64,000 nt of DNA from assembly GCF_001404515.1 (NCBI RefSeq), contig NZ_CXWE01000004.1:625341-689340 (forward strand), read 5' to 3'. Shown here one piece after another: positions 37,855 through 46,283 of this stretch. The notes beneath the pieces were generated by a model. The model worked only from the letters and a program-made list of their open reading frames with translations. It was not told where the DNA came from and did not search any database. Both the position numbers and the translations under genes were made by a program. How positions within the stretch are numbered: the stretch's first letter is position 1; each line of letters begins with the position of its first letter. Source of the DNA: Roseibium album. GTDB lineage: Bacteria > Pseudomonadota > Alphaproteobacteria > Rhizobiales > Stappiaceae.

Positions 37855-38097
37855 GTGAAGGTAACAGATCCTAATCCGTTTCATGATGACGCGCTTCGTA
37901 ATCTCCAAAACTATGTTGAGGCGGGTGTGTCTCCAATCGATACGTTGGCAAAAATTGCCATTTCATATGTAAAGATTGCTGGATTTAAAGTGCAGACGGC
38001 GCCAGAACTGCAACAGGGGTTTGTTGGCATATTTTCAGCCGAGGACGAAACTCGTGGCGAGTACAGCTTCATTCTGAAGTCTACAAAGACTGCTTGA
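37855..38097 (+). CDS. Hypothetical protein (orphan in AT-rich insert)
   Basis: An 80-residue protein beginning MKVTDPNPFHDDALRNLQNY, partly helical, with a C-terminal beta-like segment GFVGIFSAEDETRGEYSFIL. I recognise no family. The start is taken as GTG 37855 because AAGGAG lies 5 bp upstream; the in-frame ATG at 37831 has none. Its codon use is AT-rich, like the sulfotransferase region. The good ribosome-binding site supports real translation. Confidence 0.55.
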   Translation: MKVTDPNPFHDDALRNLQNYVEAGVSPIDTLAKIAISYVKIAGFKVQTAPELQQGFVGIFSAEDETRGEYSFILKSTKTA

Positions 38098-38283
38098 AGA
38101 AATTCGATTCAAGTTGGTGATCAATGGTTACTGTGGGTGGAAGACGCCAACATAATCAACAGACTATCAACGAACGAATTTCAACGCCACTACACTTCTA
38201 GGATGCAGTTGCTAGTCAACGCACCTTTCAGAGGCTAATCGAACTGTATGAAAAAGAGTCTTCGAGTTAACGAGCGTTTCAAC

Positions 38284-38886
38284 TCAAACGTTCTTCAGCG
38301 TCCAGGCGGCCATTTCGGCAAAGACGCGGTCGGCGGAGGTGTTCATGGCCTCGACGGCCTTGTCGACGGATGAACTGCCGGCAGGCGTTTCAGCGCGGAA
38401 GACCTTGGTCGACACAGTCCGGCCATTGCGGTCGTTGACGACGCGCGCGGAAATTTCCACCACACCCCGGTTCCCGGCAACCTGAAGCTCGAACGCCCGG
38501 ATCTCGGTCTGCAGCTGGTAATCGATCAAAAGGCCGTCTCCGGGAAGGCCGACGCCGCGCAAACGCCCGGTATTCTGCAGCGTTTCCATGAGCTTGAGCT
38601 GCACGACATTCGGAAGCGTGTCCGCCCAGGCAGACTTCGGGTAGTAGCTGTAGATGGGGCCCTTGTCGACGACGGCAATATAGCTCGTATCCAGTGCCTT
38701 GAGGGCGCGCGGCGGGGCCACCAGAACCTGGACACGGCTGGACCTGCCCTGAAGTCCGTCGACGTCTGCAGAGGTCAGGCTGTAAAAGGCAGACGGCGCT
38801 GTGCTTGTGCAGCCGGCCGTCAGCGCACCAAGGCCGAGAACACCCAGAACACCCCGGCGGGTCATGTTGGTCTTTGGCTTCGTCAT
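38284..38886 (-). CDS. ABC-type transport auxiliary lipoprotein (PqiC/DUF330-like)
   Basis: A 200-residue lipoprotein. The N-terminus MTRRGVLGVLGLGALTAGC carries a lipobox (LTAGC) and a twin-arginine-like RR, so it may be exported by Tat before lipidation. The mature part has the ABC-transport auxiliary pattern: APSAFYSLTSADVDGL, VQVLVAPPRALKALDTSYIA and WADTLPNVVQLKLMETLQNT. Such lipoproteins connect MCE/Mla-type transporters to the outer membrane. It is the last gene of the mlaE-mlaF-mlaD-lipoprotein operon, 28 bp after mlaD. Confidence 0.87.
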   Translation of the reverse strand: MTKPKTNMTRRGVLGVLGLGALTAGCTSTAPSAFYSLTSADVDGLQGRSSRVQVLVAPPRALKALDTSYIAVVDKGPIYSYYPKSAWADTLPNVVQLKLMETLQNTGRLRGVGLPGDGLLIDYQLQTEIRAFELQVAGNRGVVEISARVVNDRNGRTVSTKVFRAETPAGSSSVDKAVEAMNTSADRVFAEMAAWTLKNV

Positions 38887-38914
38887 GAGCCCCTGCCCTT
38901 GTTGTTCTTCTTGT

Positions 38915-40909
38915 TCATCGCCGCCGCCCACCTGTATAGGTCGGAACGTCCTCGCCCCCGAAGATGACCCTGTTCGGACTGCGCTCAAAGCTTTCTGCTG
39001 CCCGCTGGATGGCAACCAGCGTCCGGTTGACCTGTCCCAAAGCTGCAGTGAAATCGCTCGACCCCTGTGTCGCGAACTTGGAAAGGCCACCTGCAATGGA
39101 GTCTGCACGGCTCTCGAAGGCAACCGCGATCTTCCGGATGGCCTGTGCCGCAAGCGTTGCTTCCTTGATCAAGCCCTCGCCATCGCCGTCGACCATCGTG
39201 GAAACTTTTTCCACCAGGCTCTCGACCCTGACAGAGGTCGCGTTCAACGTTGCGGTCATCTGCTTGGCATCGGTAATGATCTGGTCGACATCCGGCGTGC
39301 GCTTGGAAAGATCGGCTGTCATCTGCTGAACATTGTCAGCCGCCTTCTGGGCACTTTGTAGAATGGAAGGAATGCCGTTCTGCTGACTTGCTAGTTCGGA
39401 GGCAGTGGTTTCGACCGACCCGACGATATTTGCAACTTTCTCGGGATCCACCGCCTTCAGGAGCGTGTCCGCGCTTTGCAGCGTTTCGGCAAAACGTTCA
39501 GCTGCAGCCTGCACATCGGTGATCAAGGCCGCAATCCGGTCATCCTGATCGCGAACCGTGGCAGACACGGCCTCGAAATTCTGGACGGTCGATTTGGTAG
39601 ACGCGATGATCTCGTTGATCTGGCTCTGCTGATTGTTGAAATTATCGATCACGCTGGCAACACCATCGACCGCATTGCCGACCTTCTGGGGATCAACACT
39701 CGCCAGCACCTCGTCGACCCGAAGCAAGGAGACATTCATGCCTGTGGTGAAGGTATTGACCGATGCGACAACCTGCTCGATCTGCAGCGGATCGATGGCC
39801 GCGGCGATTTCAACGCCGCGCGAAACGATCGCGTCGACTTTCAGCACAACGTCCCGTCCACCTTCCAGAATCTCGGAAATGGCACCTTCACGCTGCTGAA
39901 CAACCGCAACAACCTTGTTGACGTTCTGCATGGTCTCGCTGGTCGATGTGATCAGCTTGCTGATGTCGTTGCTCCGCGTCTCCAGCACATCGCCAAGTGC
40001 CGCGGCACCCGTCATCACCTTCTCGACGTCTTCCGGCTTGACCGCCTGAACGATCTTCTGAACGTTGTCGAGGCCGTCATTCATCTTTTTGGTAAATGTT
40101 TCCAGCTCCTTCGCAGCGCTTTGTGCGTCAGACATGAGGAGATCGATGTCGCCACTCGCCTTGCCCAGGCTGTCGGAGAACTTGGTCAGATCATCGACTA
40201 TGGCGGTCACCTTGTCCGAAGGCACCGCTGCCAGCAGGCGCTCGCCCTGGTCGACGAGTTTCTCAAGACGCCCGGAAAGGCTTGAAAATGCATCGGATGC
40301 CTGGCCGATGCTTGCCATGAAATCCTTCACGCCGTCGGAATTCGCGGCAAGCGCAGCCGAAAACGTTTCTACGTTCTTGACCGTGTCATTGATGAGCGGC
40401 TTGTTCTCGACAAGAATGTCCTCGATGGTCTTCATGGTCGTGTCGGCGCGCTTCAACACGTCGCGCGCGCCATCGACAATATCGTCGAAAAAGGACCTTT
40501 CGGCATAAAGAACGGGTACTTTGCCGTCATCCTTGCCCAGAAGCAGCGGTGACGAGGACGTTCCTCCTGACAGATCGACATAGGCGATACCTGTCAGGCC
40601 TGTGAAATTCAGTGTTGCCTTGGTGTCTTCACGTATCGGCGTGGTCGGCTTGATGCCGACTGTTGCCACAACCTTGGTCGGATCGTCCGGGGCAAAATCG
40701 AGCGACTTGACGTCCCCCACCTTGATACCGTTGAAGAGAACCTGCCCTCCAACCGGAAGGCCTGTGACCGGTCCCGGATAGATGACCATGAGTTCCACGT
40801 TCTGACGCGATTCAGCTGTTGCGGCCTTCCAGTAGACGAACCCGAACGCGGCAACCAGAATGGCAACCATGAAGGAACCGATCAGAATGTAATTCGCGCG
40901 GGTTTCCAT
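38915..40909 (-). CDS. MCE/MlaD-family lipid-transport protein with long helical tail
   Basis: A 664-residue periplasmic protein anchored by one N-terminal helix (about 8-28). A single MCE domain (about 40-115) contains VTGLPVGGQVLFNGIKVGDV and NFTGLTGIAYVDLSGG. The remaining ~540 residues are predicted helical with regular heptad-like pattern and repeated KVVAVVQQREGAI-type segments. MCE proteins form hexameric rings that shuttle phospholipids between membranes; E. coli MlaD is only 183 residues, so this tail could build a tunnel-like or needle structure, as in longer MCE proteins such as PqiB. It works with the MlaE-like permease and MlaF-like ATPase upstream. Confidence 0.88.
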   Translation of the reverse strand: METRANYILIGSFMVAILVAAFGFVYWKAATAESRQNVELMVIYPGPVTGLPVGGQVLFNGIKVGDVKSLDFAPDDPTKVVATVGIKPTTPIREDTKATLNFTGLTGIAYVDLSGGTSSSPLLLGKDDGKVPVLYAERSFFDDIVDGARDVLKRADTTMKTIEDILVENKPLINDTVKNVETFSAALAANSDGVKDFMASIGQASDAFSSLSGRLEKLVDQGERLLAAVPSDKVTAIVDDLTKFSDSLGKASGDIDLLMSDAQSAAKELETFTKKMNDGLDNVQKIVQAVKPEDVEKVMTGAAALGDVLETRSNDISKLITSTSETMQNVNKVVAVVQQREGAISEILEGGRDVVLKVDAIVSRGVEIAAAIDPLQIEQVVASVNTFTTGMNVSLLRVDEVLASVDPQKVGNAVDGVASVIDNFNNQQSQINEIIASTKSTVQNFEAVSATVRDQDDRIAALITDVQAAAERFAETLQSADTLLKAVDPEKVANIVGSVETTASELASQQNGIPSILQSAQKAADNVQQMTADLSKRTPDVDQIITDAKQMTATLNATSVRVESLVEKVSTMVDGDGEGLIKEATLAAQAIRKIAVAFESRADSIAGGLSKFATQGSSDFTAALGQVNRTLVAIQRAAESFERSPNRVIFGGEDVPTYTGGRRR

Positions 40910-40919
40910 TCAGTCCAAC

Positions 40920-41729
40920 CTATACTCGGCGCAACGCCCGTTCACCCCTGAAATACTCCTTAATCCAGGGATCATCATTTTTCATCATATCGTCCAGTGT
41001 TCCGATAGCCAGAACGCGTTTATTCCCAAGAACTGCAATGCGATCGCAAATAGAATGCAGGCTATCGAGATCATGCGTGACCATGTAGACGGTCAGTCCG
41101 AGAGTTGAACTCAAGTTTTCGATCAGCGAATCGAAGGCTGCCGCTCCAATCGGATCCAGTCCGGAAGTCGGCTCGTCCAGAAACACCAAATCCGGATCAA
41201 GTGCAAGCGCACGTGCAAGGCTCGCTCTTTTGATCATGCCGCCGGACAACTCGGAGGGTAACTTGTCGGCCGAATCCTGAGGCAGACCGACCAGCTCAAG
41301 TTTCAGCGTCGCAAGTTCATCCATCAGTTGCGGCGACAGATTGAGGTGCTCGCGCATCGGAACCTGGATGTTTTGCTTGACGGAAAGCGAAGAAAAAAGC
41401 GCACCCTGCTGAAAAAGCACTCCCCAACGCCGCTCGATGGTCAGCCGTTCCTTCTCACTCGCCGTGGAAAGGTCATGTCCAAAAACAGATATGGTTCCCG
41501 CCCGTTTCGGAGTGAGGCCGAGGATGGTCCTCATCAGAACCGATTTTCCCATGCCGGAGCCACCGACAAAACCAAGCACTTCACCCCGGCGAACATCGAG
41601 ATCGAGGTTTTGCAGAACAATCTTGCTGCCGAAGCCGACGGTTACACCACGAGCGGACAGGACATTCTCTGCACCTTCTGCGGTGGACACCAGGTCTGTC
41701 TCTCGTTCTGCGGAATCTGTCACTGTCAT
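40920..41729 (-). CDS. MlaF-like ABC transporter ATP-binding protein
   Basis: A 269-residue ATPase. Walker A is GGSGMGKS, the signature motif is LSGGMIKRASLARA and Walker B is LVFLDEPTSG, followed by the switch histidine in VTHDLDSL. The methionine in the signature (LSGGM) is typical of MlaF/Ttg2A-type lipid transporters. Start set at ATG 41729; an in-frame TTG at 41741 would overlap the mlaE stop. It powers the Mla/MCE complex at the inner membrane. Confidence 0.9.
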   Translation of the reverse strand: MTVTDSAERETDLVSTAEGAENVLSARGVTVGFGSKIVLQNLDLDVRRGEVLGFVGGSGMGKSVLMRTILGLTPKRAGTISVFGHDLSTASEKERLTIERRWGVLFQQGALFSSLSVKQNIQVPMREHLNLSPQLMDELATLKLELVGLPQDSADKLPSELSGGMIKRASLARALALDPDLVFLDEPTSGLDPIGAAAFDSLIENLSSTLGLTVYMVTHDLDSLHSICDRIAVLGNKRVLAIGTLDDMMKNDDPWIKEYFRGERALRRV

Positions 41730-41737
41730 GAATTCAA

Positions 41738-42886
41738 TCAAATTCCGATGGCGGCGAAGAACACGGCAAAAAAGCCGTCGACGACGATAACAAGAAAAAT
41801 GGCTTTCACCACGGACATTGTCGTGTGACGACCGAGCGATTCGGAAGACCCACCGACTTTCAACCCTTCAACGCAGGCTATGAGACCGATAATCAAGGCC
41901 ATGAAGGGGGCCTTCACGATGCCCACGGCAAGCGTTCCATTCGTGATTGCCACCTGCAGCTGGGTGAGGAAAGCGGCCGGTGGAATATCCAGATAGACCC
42001 AGGTGACAAGGCCTGAACCGAACAAGGCTGCCATATCTGCAATGAATGTCAGGATGGGCAAGGCGATCATGAGCGCCAGAATGCGTGGCAGAACCAGGAC
42101 TTCCGTGACACTCAGCCCGATAACGTGCAGTGCATCCACCTCTTCCTGCATGCGCATGGCGCCAAGTTCGGCCGTGAACGCCGATCCGGATCGGCCGGCC
42201 ACCATGATCGCGGTCAGGATGACGCCGATCTCGCGAAGGATAAGGATACCGGCCAGATCGACGACGTAAATATCCACGCCGAACTGTTTGAGATAGAACC
42301 CGCCCTGCTGGGAAATGATCGCACCGATCAGAAAACTCATCAGGGCGACGATAGGCACCGCACCGATGCAGCTTCGATCGAACTGGACCGCAATGGAGAT
42401 ACTGCGCAGTCGTCCGGGATTGAACAACACGGTCGAAGTAACCAGCCCGAGAGACCCCAGGATGTGCAGCATCGCGAGGCCGTCTTTGTAGGCGTCGACC
42501 ATCTGTCGCCCGGTCGCTTCCAGGAAACCGACAATCGTGAAGCCGCCGCGATCCGGTTTGTATCTGGGTGGATGGTGCCGATCGATTTCATCGAAGAGCA
42601 TCTGCCTTATGGGCGTAACCCCTGTCAGTCCGACCTTGCGTCCCGCAAATTCCAGTCGCCCACGCGTCCTGTGGATCAGCCAGGCTCCACTGGTATCAAG
42701 ATGCTCGATCTTCGAGACGTCGATGCAGGTCAGCCGGTCCTTGGCAACTTCGAGCCGGTCAAGGCCGGATTCGGCGTTGCCGATTGTGCTCACCGTCCAG
42801 TCGCCCGAGAGCGCCAGGTACTGATGATCCGGCCCGTCCGCCTCCAGACTCATCTCCGGCTCGATGTTTTTTTCCAAGAATGCCAT
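41738..42886 (-). CDS. MlaE-like lipid ABC permease with N-terminal STAS domain
   Basis: A 382-residue protein in two parts. Residues about 15-110 form a STAS-like domain (YLALSGDWTVSTIGNAESGL, then CIDVSKIEHLDTSGAWLIHR). The rest (about 130-382) is an MlaE permease with FDRSCIGAVPIVALMSFLIG, AIISQQGGFYLKQFG, REIGVILTAIMVAGRSGSAF and the conserved GCxxG-like VEGLKVGGSSESLG near the C-terminus. In E. coli the STAS protein MlaB is separate, so this is effectively an MlaB-MlaE fusion. The start at 42886 (MAFLEKN) is chosen because sequence further upstream is out of character. It diverges from dgcN. Confidence 0.88.
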   Translation of the reverse strand: MAFLEKNIEPEMSLEADGPDHQYLALSGDWTVSTIGNAESGLDRLEVAKDRLTCIDVSKIEHLDTSGAWLIHRTRGRLEFAGRKVGLTGVTPIRQMLFDEIDRHHPPRYKPDRGGFTIVGFLEATGRQMVDAYKDGLAMLHILGSLGLVTSTVLFNPGRLRSISIAVQFDRSCIGAVPIVALMSFLIGAIISQQGGFYLKQFGVDIYVVDLAGILILREIGVILTAIMVAGRSGSAFTAELGAMRMQEEVDALHVIGLSVTEVLVLPRILALMIALPILTFIADMAALFGSGLVTWVYLDIPPAAFLTQLQVAITNGTLAVGIVKAPFMALIIGLIACVEGLKVGGSSESLGRHTTMSVVKAIFLVIVVDGFFAVFFAAIGI

Positions 42887-42978
42887 TCCGGATGGCTGCC
42901 CTCTTGCCGCTGGTTCGATATCCCCCGTATACCTGATGGAGAACTTTAACGTCCAGCAGCCACTTGAAAGCTTTGTCC

Positions 42979-43992
42979 ATGGAAATAGCCCGTCCCTATC
43001 TTTTGTTCCTCGGTGACGTTCCAGATGCCCTGGCGGCCAAAACAGCGGTTGGCATCGTAGATTGGCGCAAAGACTGGTGTATTGGCCAGATTCGTCTGCC
43101 AGGTTGTGCCGCCGATACAGGCCTTTCAGACATGTCGATAAGTGAAGGCGCAAGCGCCGGCGCAAAGACACTTGTGATCGGAGCTGTGAACGCAGGCGGG
43201 CGACTTCCCGATCACTGGATCGCGTCGATTGTCGAAGCACTTGATTCGGGGCTGGACATTGCGTCCGGCCTGCATGTCCGCCTCGGAGACATTTCCGAGA
43301 TCCGCGAAGCGGCAGACCGCAACAATGCCCAGCTCCACGACGTTCGTCACAACTCCATGACGTTTGCAACCGGCAAAGGCACCAAACGTTCGGGGAAAAG
43401 GATCCTCGCCGTGGGGACCGACTGTTCTGTCGGCAAGAAATACACTGCACTGGCAATGGACCGGGCCATGTCCGAGCGCGGTTACAAGAGTTCCTTCTGC
43501 GCAACCGGACAGACCGGCATTTTCATATCGGGCCGGGGCATCTCTCTTGATGCAGTCGTGGCCGACTTCATCTCCGGTGCGGCCGAATGGCTTTCTCCCG
43601 AAACGGAAGAAGATCACTGGCAGATCGTTGAAGGTCAGGGCTCCCTGTTCCATCCTTCCTTTGCTGGTGTGACGCTGGGTCTTCTCCATGGATCCCAACC
43701 GGACGGGTTCATTGTTTGTCACGAGCCGACCCGCACAAAGATGCGCGGTGTCGAGACACCGCTTCCGACCATCGAGCAGGTCATCGAGACGACCATCCAG
43801 CTGGGCCGGCTGACCAATCCGGCGATCCAGTGTATCGGCATCGCGGTCAACACGGCAGCTCTTGAAGATGACGAGGCTCTGGCTTTTCTTGCCAAGGTGG
43901 GTGAAAAGCACGGTCTTCCGGCCACCGACCCTGTCCGGTATGGCATGGAAGCGATTGTCGACAAGGTCTCCGCAGAATTCGGTGCACCATGA
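42979..43992 (+). CDS. dgcN: D-glutamate N-acetyltransferase DgcN (DUF1611 family)
   Basis: A 337-residue DUF1611 protein. A P-loop-like motif GTDCSVGKK is at residues 146-154, followed by MDRAMSERGYKSSFCATGQT and a family segment IVEGQGSLFHPSFAGVTLGL. DgcN proteins of marine bacteria have been described as N-acetylating D-glutamate, the first step of a D-glutamate degradation route that continues with DgcA. The ATG at 42979 is chosen over a TTG at 42964. Its stop overlaps dgcA by 4 bp (ATGA). Assignment rests on the pair context plus motif recall. Confidence 0.8.
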   Translation: MEIARPYLLFLGDVPDALAAKTAVGIVDWRKDWCIGQIRLPGCAADTGLSDMSISEGASAGAKTLVIGAVNAGGRLPDHWIASIVEALDSGLDIASGLHVRLGDISEIREAADRNNAQLHDVRHNSMTFATGKGTKRSGKRILAVGTDCSVGKKYTALAMDRAMSERGYKSSFCATGQTGIFISGRGISLDAVVADFISGAAEWLSPETEEDHWQIVEGQGSLFHPSFAGVTLGLLHGSQPDGFIVCHEPTRTKMRGVETPLPTIEQVIETTIQLGRLTNPAIQCIGIAVNTAALEDDEALAFLAKVGEKHGLPATDPVRYGMEAIVDKVSAEFGAP

Positions 43993-44972
43993 ATCGGATT
44001 ATCAGCGTAGCAGCGCAGAGCTATGAAATTGCCGGTGGTTTCACGATCTCCCGAGGCACGAGAACGCACGCGCAAGTCGTCGTCGTGACCATTGAGGAAG
44101 ACGGAGCATCAGGACGCGGTGAATGTGTCCCTTATCCACGTTACGGCGAGTCGCTTGAGACGGTTCAAACCCAGATCGAGGAAATTTCTCCGCTTTTGAA
44201 GACAGGTCTTTCCAGGACCGCTCTTCAGAACGCCATGCCAGCGGGAGCCGCCCGCAATGCGGTCGATTGCGCTCTCTGGGATCTCGACGCCAAACGCTCG
44301 GGTCAATCAGCCGCCGAATTGGCAGGCCTCGGCGCACTGCATCCCGTCACGACCGCCTTCACCATCAGTGTCGACACGCCTGAGGCAATGGCTGAAAAAA
44401 CCTCGGCTGCAGCACACCGCCCTCTGTTGAAGGTCAAGTTGGCCGGTCCGGGGGACGACGCACGTATTCTGGCGGTTCGGGAAGCCGCTCCGGGTAGCAC
44501 CCTCATCGTTGATGCCAACGAGGCCTGGGATGAGAGCTGTTTTGAAGCGAACATGGCGGCTTGTGCGGCGGCCGGTGTTCAGCTCATCGAGCAACCTCTT
44601 CCGGCCGGCAATGACGACCTGCTGGCCTCGCTGACGCCACCTGTGGCGATTTGTGCAGATGAAAGCCTATCCCCCGGCAAAGGACTGGACGGTCTCCGGG
44701 AAAAATACGACGCAGTCAACATCAAGCTCGACAAGGCAGGTGGCCTGACGGAAGCCTTGAAGCTGCTCACCGAAGCGCGCGCAGCGGACTTCAAGGTCAT
44801 GACAGGTTGCATGCTTGGCACATCGCTTGCGATGGCGCCTGCCGTGCTGATCGCTCAAAACGCCGATTACGTCGACCTGGACGGCCCTCTTTTGTTGTCG
44901 CAAGACCGCATTCCGGGCTTGAGATTTGACGACAGTACGCTTTATCCACCCGAGCCTGCGCTCTGGGGTTGA
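43989..44972 (+). CDS. dgcA: N-acetyl-D-glutamate racemase DgcA (enolase superfamily)
   Basis: A 327-residue enolase-superfamily protein related to dipeptide epimerases. The acid/base lysines are in LLKVKLAGPGD, the metal ligands in LIVDANEAWD, QLIEQPLP and AICADESL, and the second general base lysine in VNIKLDKAGG. Together with DgcN it would convert N-acetyl-D-glutamate to the L form for deacetylation. Dipeptide epimerase activity (Ala-Glu) is the alternative for this sequence type. It converges with an MFS gene with only 5 bp between them. Confidence 0.82.
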   Translation: MNRIISVAAQSYEIAGGFTISRGTRTHAQVVVVTIEEDGASGRGECVPYPRYGESLETVQTQIEEISPLLKTGLSRTALQNAMPAGAARNAVDCALWDLDAKRSGQSAAELAGLGALHPVTTAFTISVDTPEAMAEKTSAAAHRPLLKVKLAGPGDDARILAVREAAPGSTLIVDANEAWDESCFEANMAACAAAGVQLIEQPLPAGNDDLLASLTPPVAICADESLSPGKGLDGLREKYDAVNIKLDKAGGLTEALKLLTEARAADFKVMTGCMLGTSLAMAPAVLIAQNADYVDLDGPLLLSQDRIPGLRFDDSTLYPPEPALWG

Positions 44973-44977
44973 CCAGT

Positions 44978-46153
44978 CTATCCCGCTTCCGCGAGCCTTG
45001 TTTTCTCGCGGATCAGGGGCGTCAGCAAAAGAACCAGAACAGTTCCAACGGCGGCGACCACAGCCATCAGGTAAAACGGTGCATGCGGATTGTCTTCAAA
45101 AAGTGCGCCTGAGACTGCAATCCCGGCGGCCATCTGAATACCGATTGACGCTGTGAACAGGCCCTGCCCCGTTCCGGACCAACGGGCAGGCACGACTTTT
45201 GCCAGAATCGCGACGGCCCCAAGGTGAGCGGCTCCAAAGGTCAGTCCGTGCAACAACTGAAGCATTCCCATGAACAGCAGCGTATCGGCGAACGGAACCA
45301 GTCCCCAGCGGATGACCGAAGCAATACCTGCAACAACGAGAAAAACCGGCGGATCGAAACGCAGCGACAATTTCCCGGCTATGGTGAAAAGTGCGATCTC
45401 CGCCACAACACCAATGGCCCAGAGCGCGCCGATGGCAAACTTCGGTACATCGATCGATTGCCAGTAGATCGTGCCAAACCCGTAGAAGGCAGCATGTGTC
45501 GCCTGGAAGAGCCCCAGAACTGCAAGCACGGGCCAGAACCAGAAACTCCGGAAGGGTGTCACCCTTAGCTGATGGTCATTGACTGTATCGGCGTGTTCCC
45601 GTTGCTGTTTCGGCAATGACATGACGACGAGGCCGGTTGCGAAGGACGCTGCGATTGTCAGGCAGACGATAAGCCATGAAGTCGATTGGGCTGCAAGACT
45701 TCCTCCCGCTAGATTGGCAAGAACAAAGCCAACCGATCCCCAGAGCCGCATGCGGGCATAATCTGCTCCGGTGTTGCGCGCTGTATCGAGAGCATATGCA
45801 TCGCTGAGTGGCAGGATCGGGGCCTTGATCACCATATAGCCAACCATCGCGATACTTGCGATGAGGATACCGCCTGGCAGGAAAAACAGCGAGATGAACC
45901 CGGCACCCATTATCGAATAGATCAGGATCGACCATCGTCGCTGACCGGTCCTGTCGGCAATATTTGACAAAATTGGACTGGCCGCGATGCGCGCGATGGT
46001 GCCGACACCCAGTATAAATCCGATTTCAGCTGTACTAAGGCCCCGAAATTCCAAAACTAACGGGAAAAACGGTAGAAAAAGTCCAAACGCGAAAAAGTGG
46101 CATGCAAACAATGCAGCAACCCGTGCGCTAATACTGTTGAATATTTTTGTCAT
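44978..46153 (-). CDS. MFS transporter (HcaT/MFS_1-like)
   Basis: A 391-residue protein with about twelve membrane helices. The N-terminal FFAFGLFLPFFPLVLEFRGL and ILGVGTIARIAASPILSNIA with DRTGQRR match the MFS_1_like group, which includes HcaT, the putative 3-phenylpropionate transporter. YWQSIDVPKFAIGALWAIGV is another group marker. Start set at 46153; an in-frame start at 46180 is possible. Substrate unknown; no aromatic-catabolism gene lies next to it. Confidence 0.85.
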   Translation of the reverse strand: MTKIFNSISARVAALFACHFFAFGLFLPFFPLVLEFRGLSTAEIGFILGVGTIARIAASPILSNIADRTGQRRWSILIYSIMGAGFISLFFLPGGILIASIAMVGYMVIKAPILPLSDAYALDTARNTGADYARMRLWGSVGFVLANLAGGSLAAQSTSWLIVCLTIAASFATGLVVMSLPKQQREHADTVNDHQLRVTPFRSFWFWPVLAVLGLFQATHAAFYGFGTIYWQSIDVPKFAIGALWAIGVVAEIALFTIAGKLSLRFDPPVFLVVAGIASVIRWGLVPFADTLLFMGMLQLLHGLTFGAAHLGAVAILAKVVPARWSGTGQGLFTASIGIQMAAGIAVSGALFEDNPHAPFYLMAVVAAVGTVLVLLLTPLIREKTRLAEAG

Positions 46154-46283
46154 AAGTTCATTGTCAAGGCTCCAGGCCACGCCGGCATAAAGGGATGTTA
46201 ACGATTTTCACCCTACGATCGAAGGGAAGTTGTCCGTGTTACGGCAACACACGATCCTTAGGCAAGTTGAGAATCGCGCCCAT

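Noticed and set aside
41738-43504. A 588-residue frame for the MlaE-like permease
   Set aside because: The N-terminal ~200 residues lack any recognisable sequence and run antisense to dgcN; the STAS domain starts near 42886.
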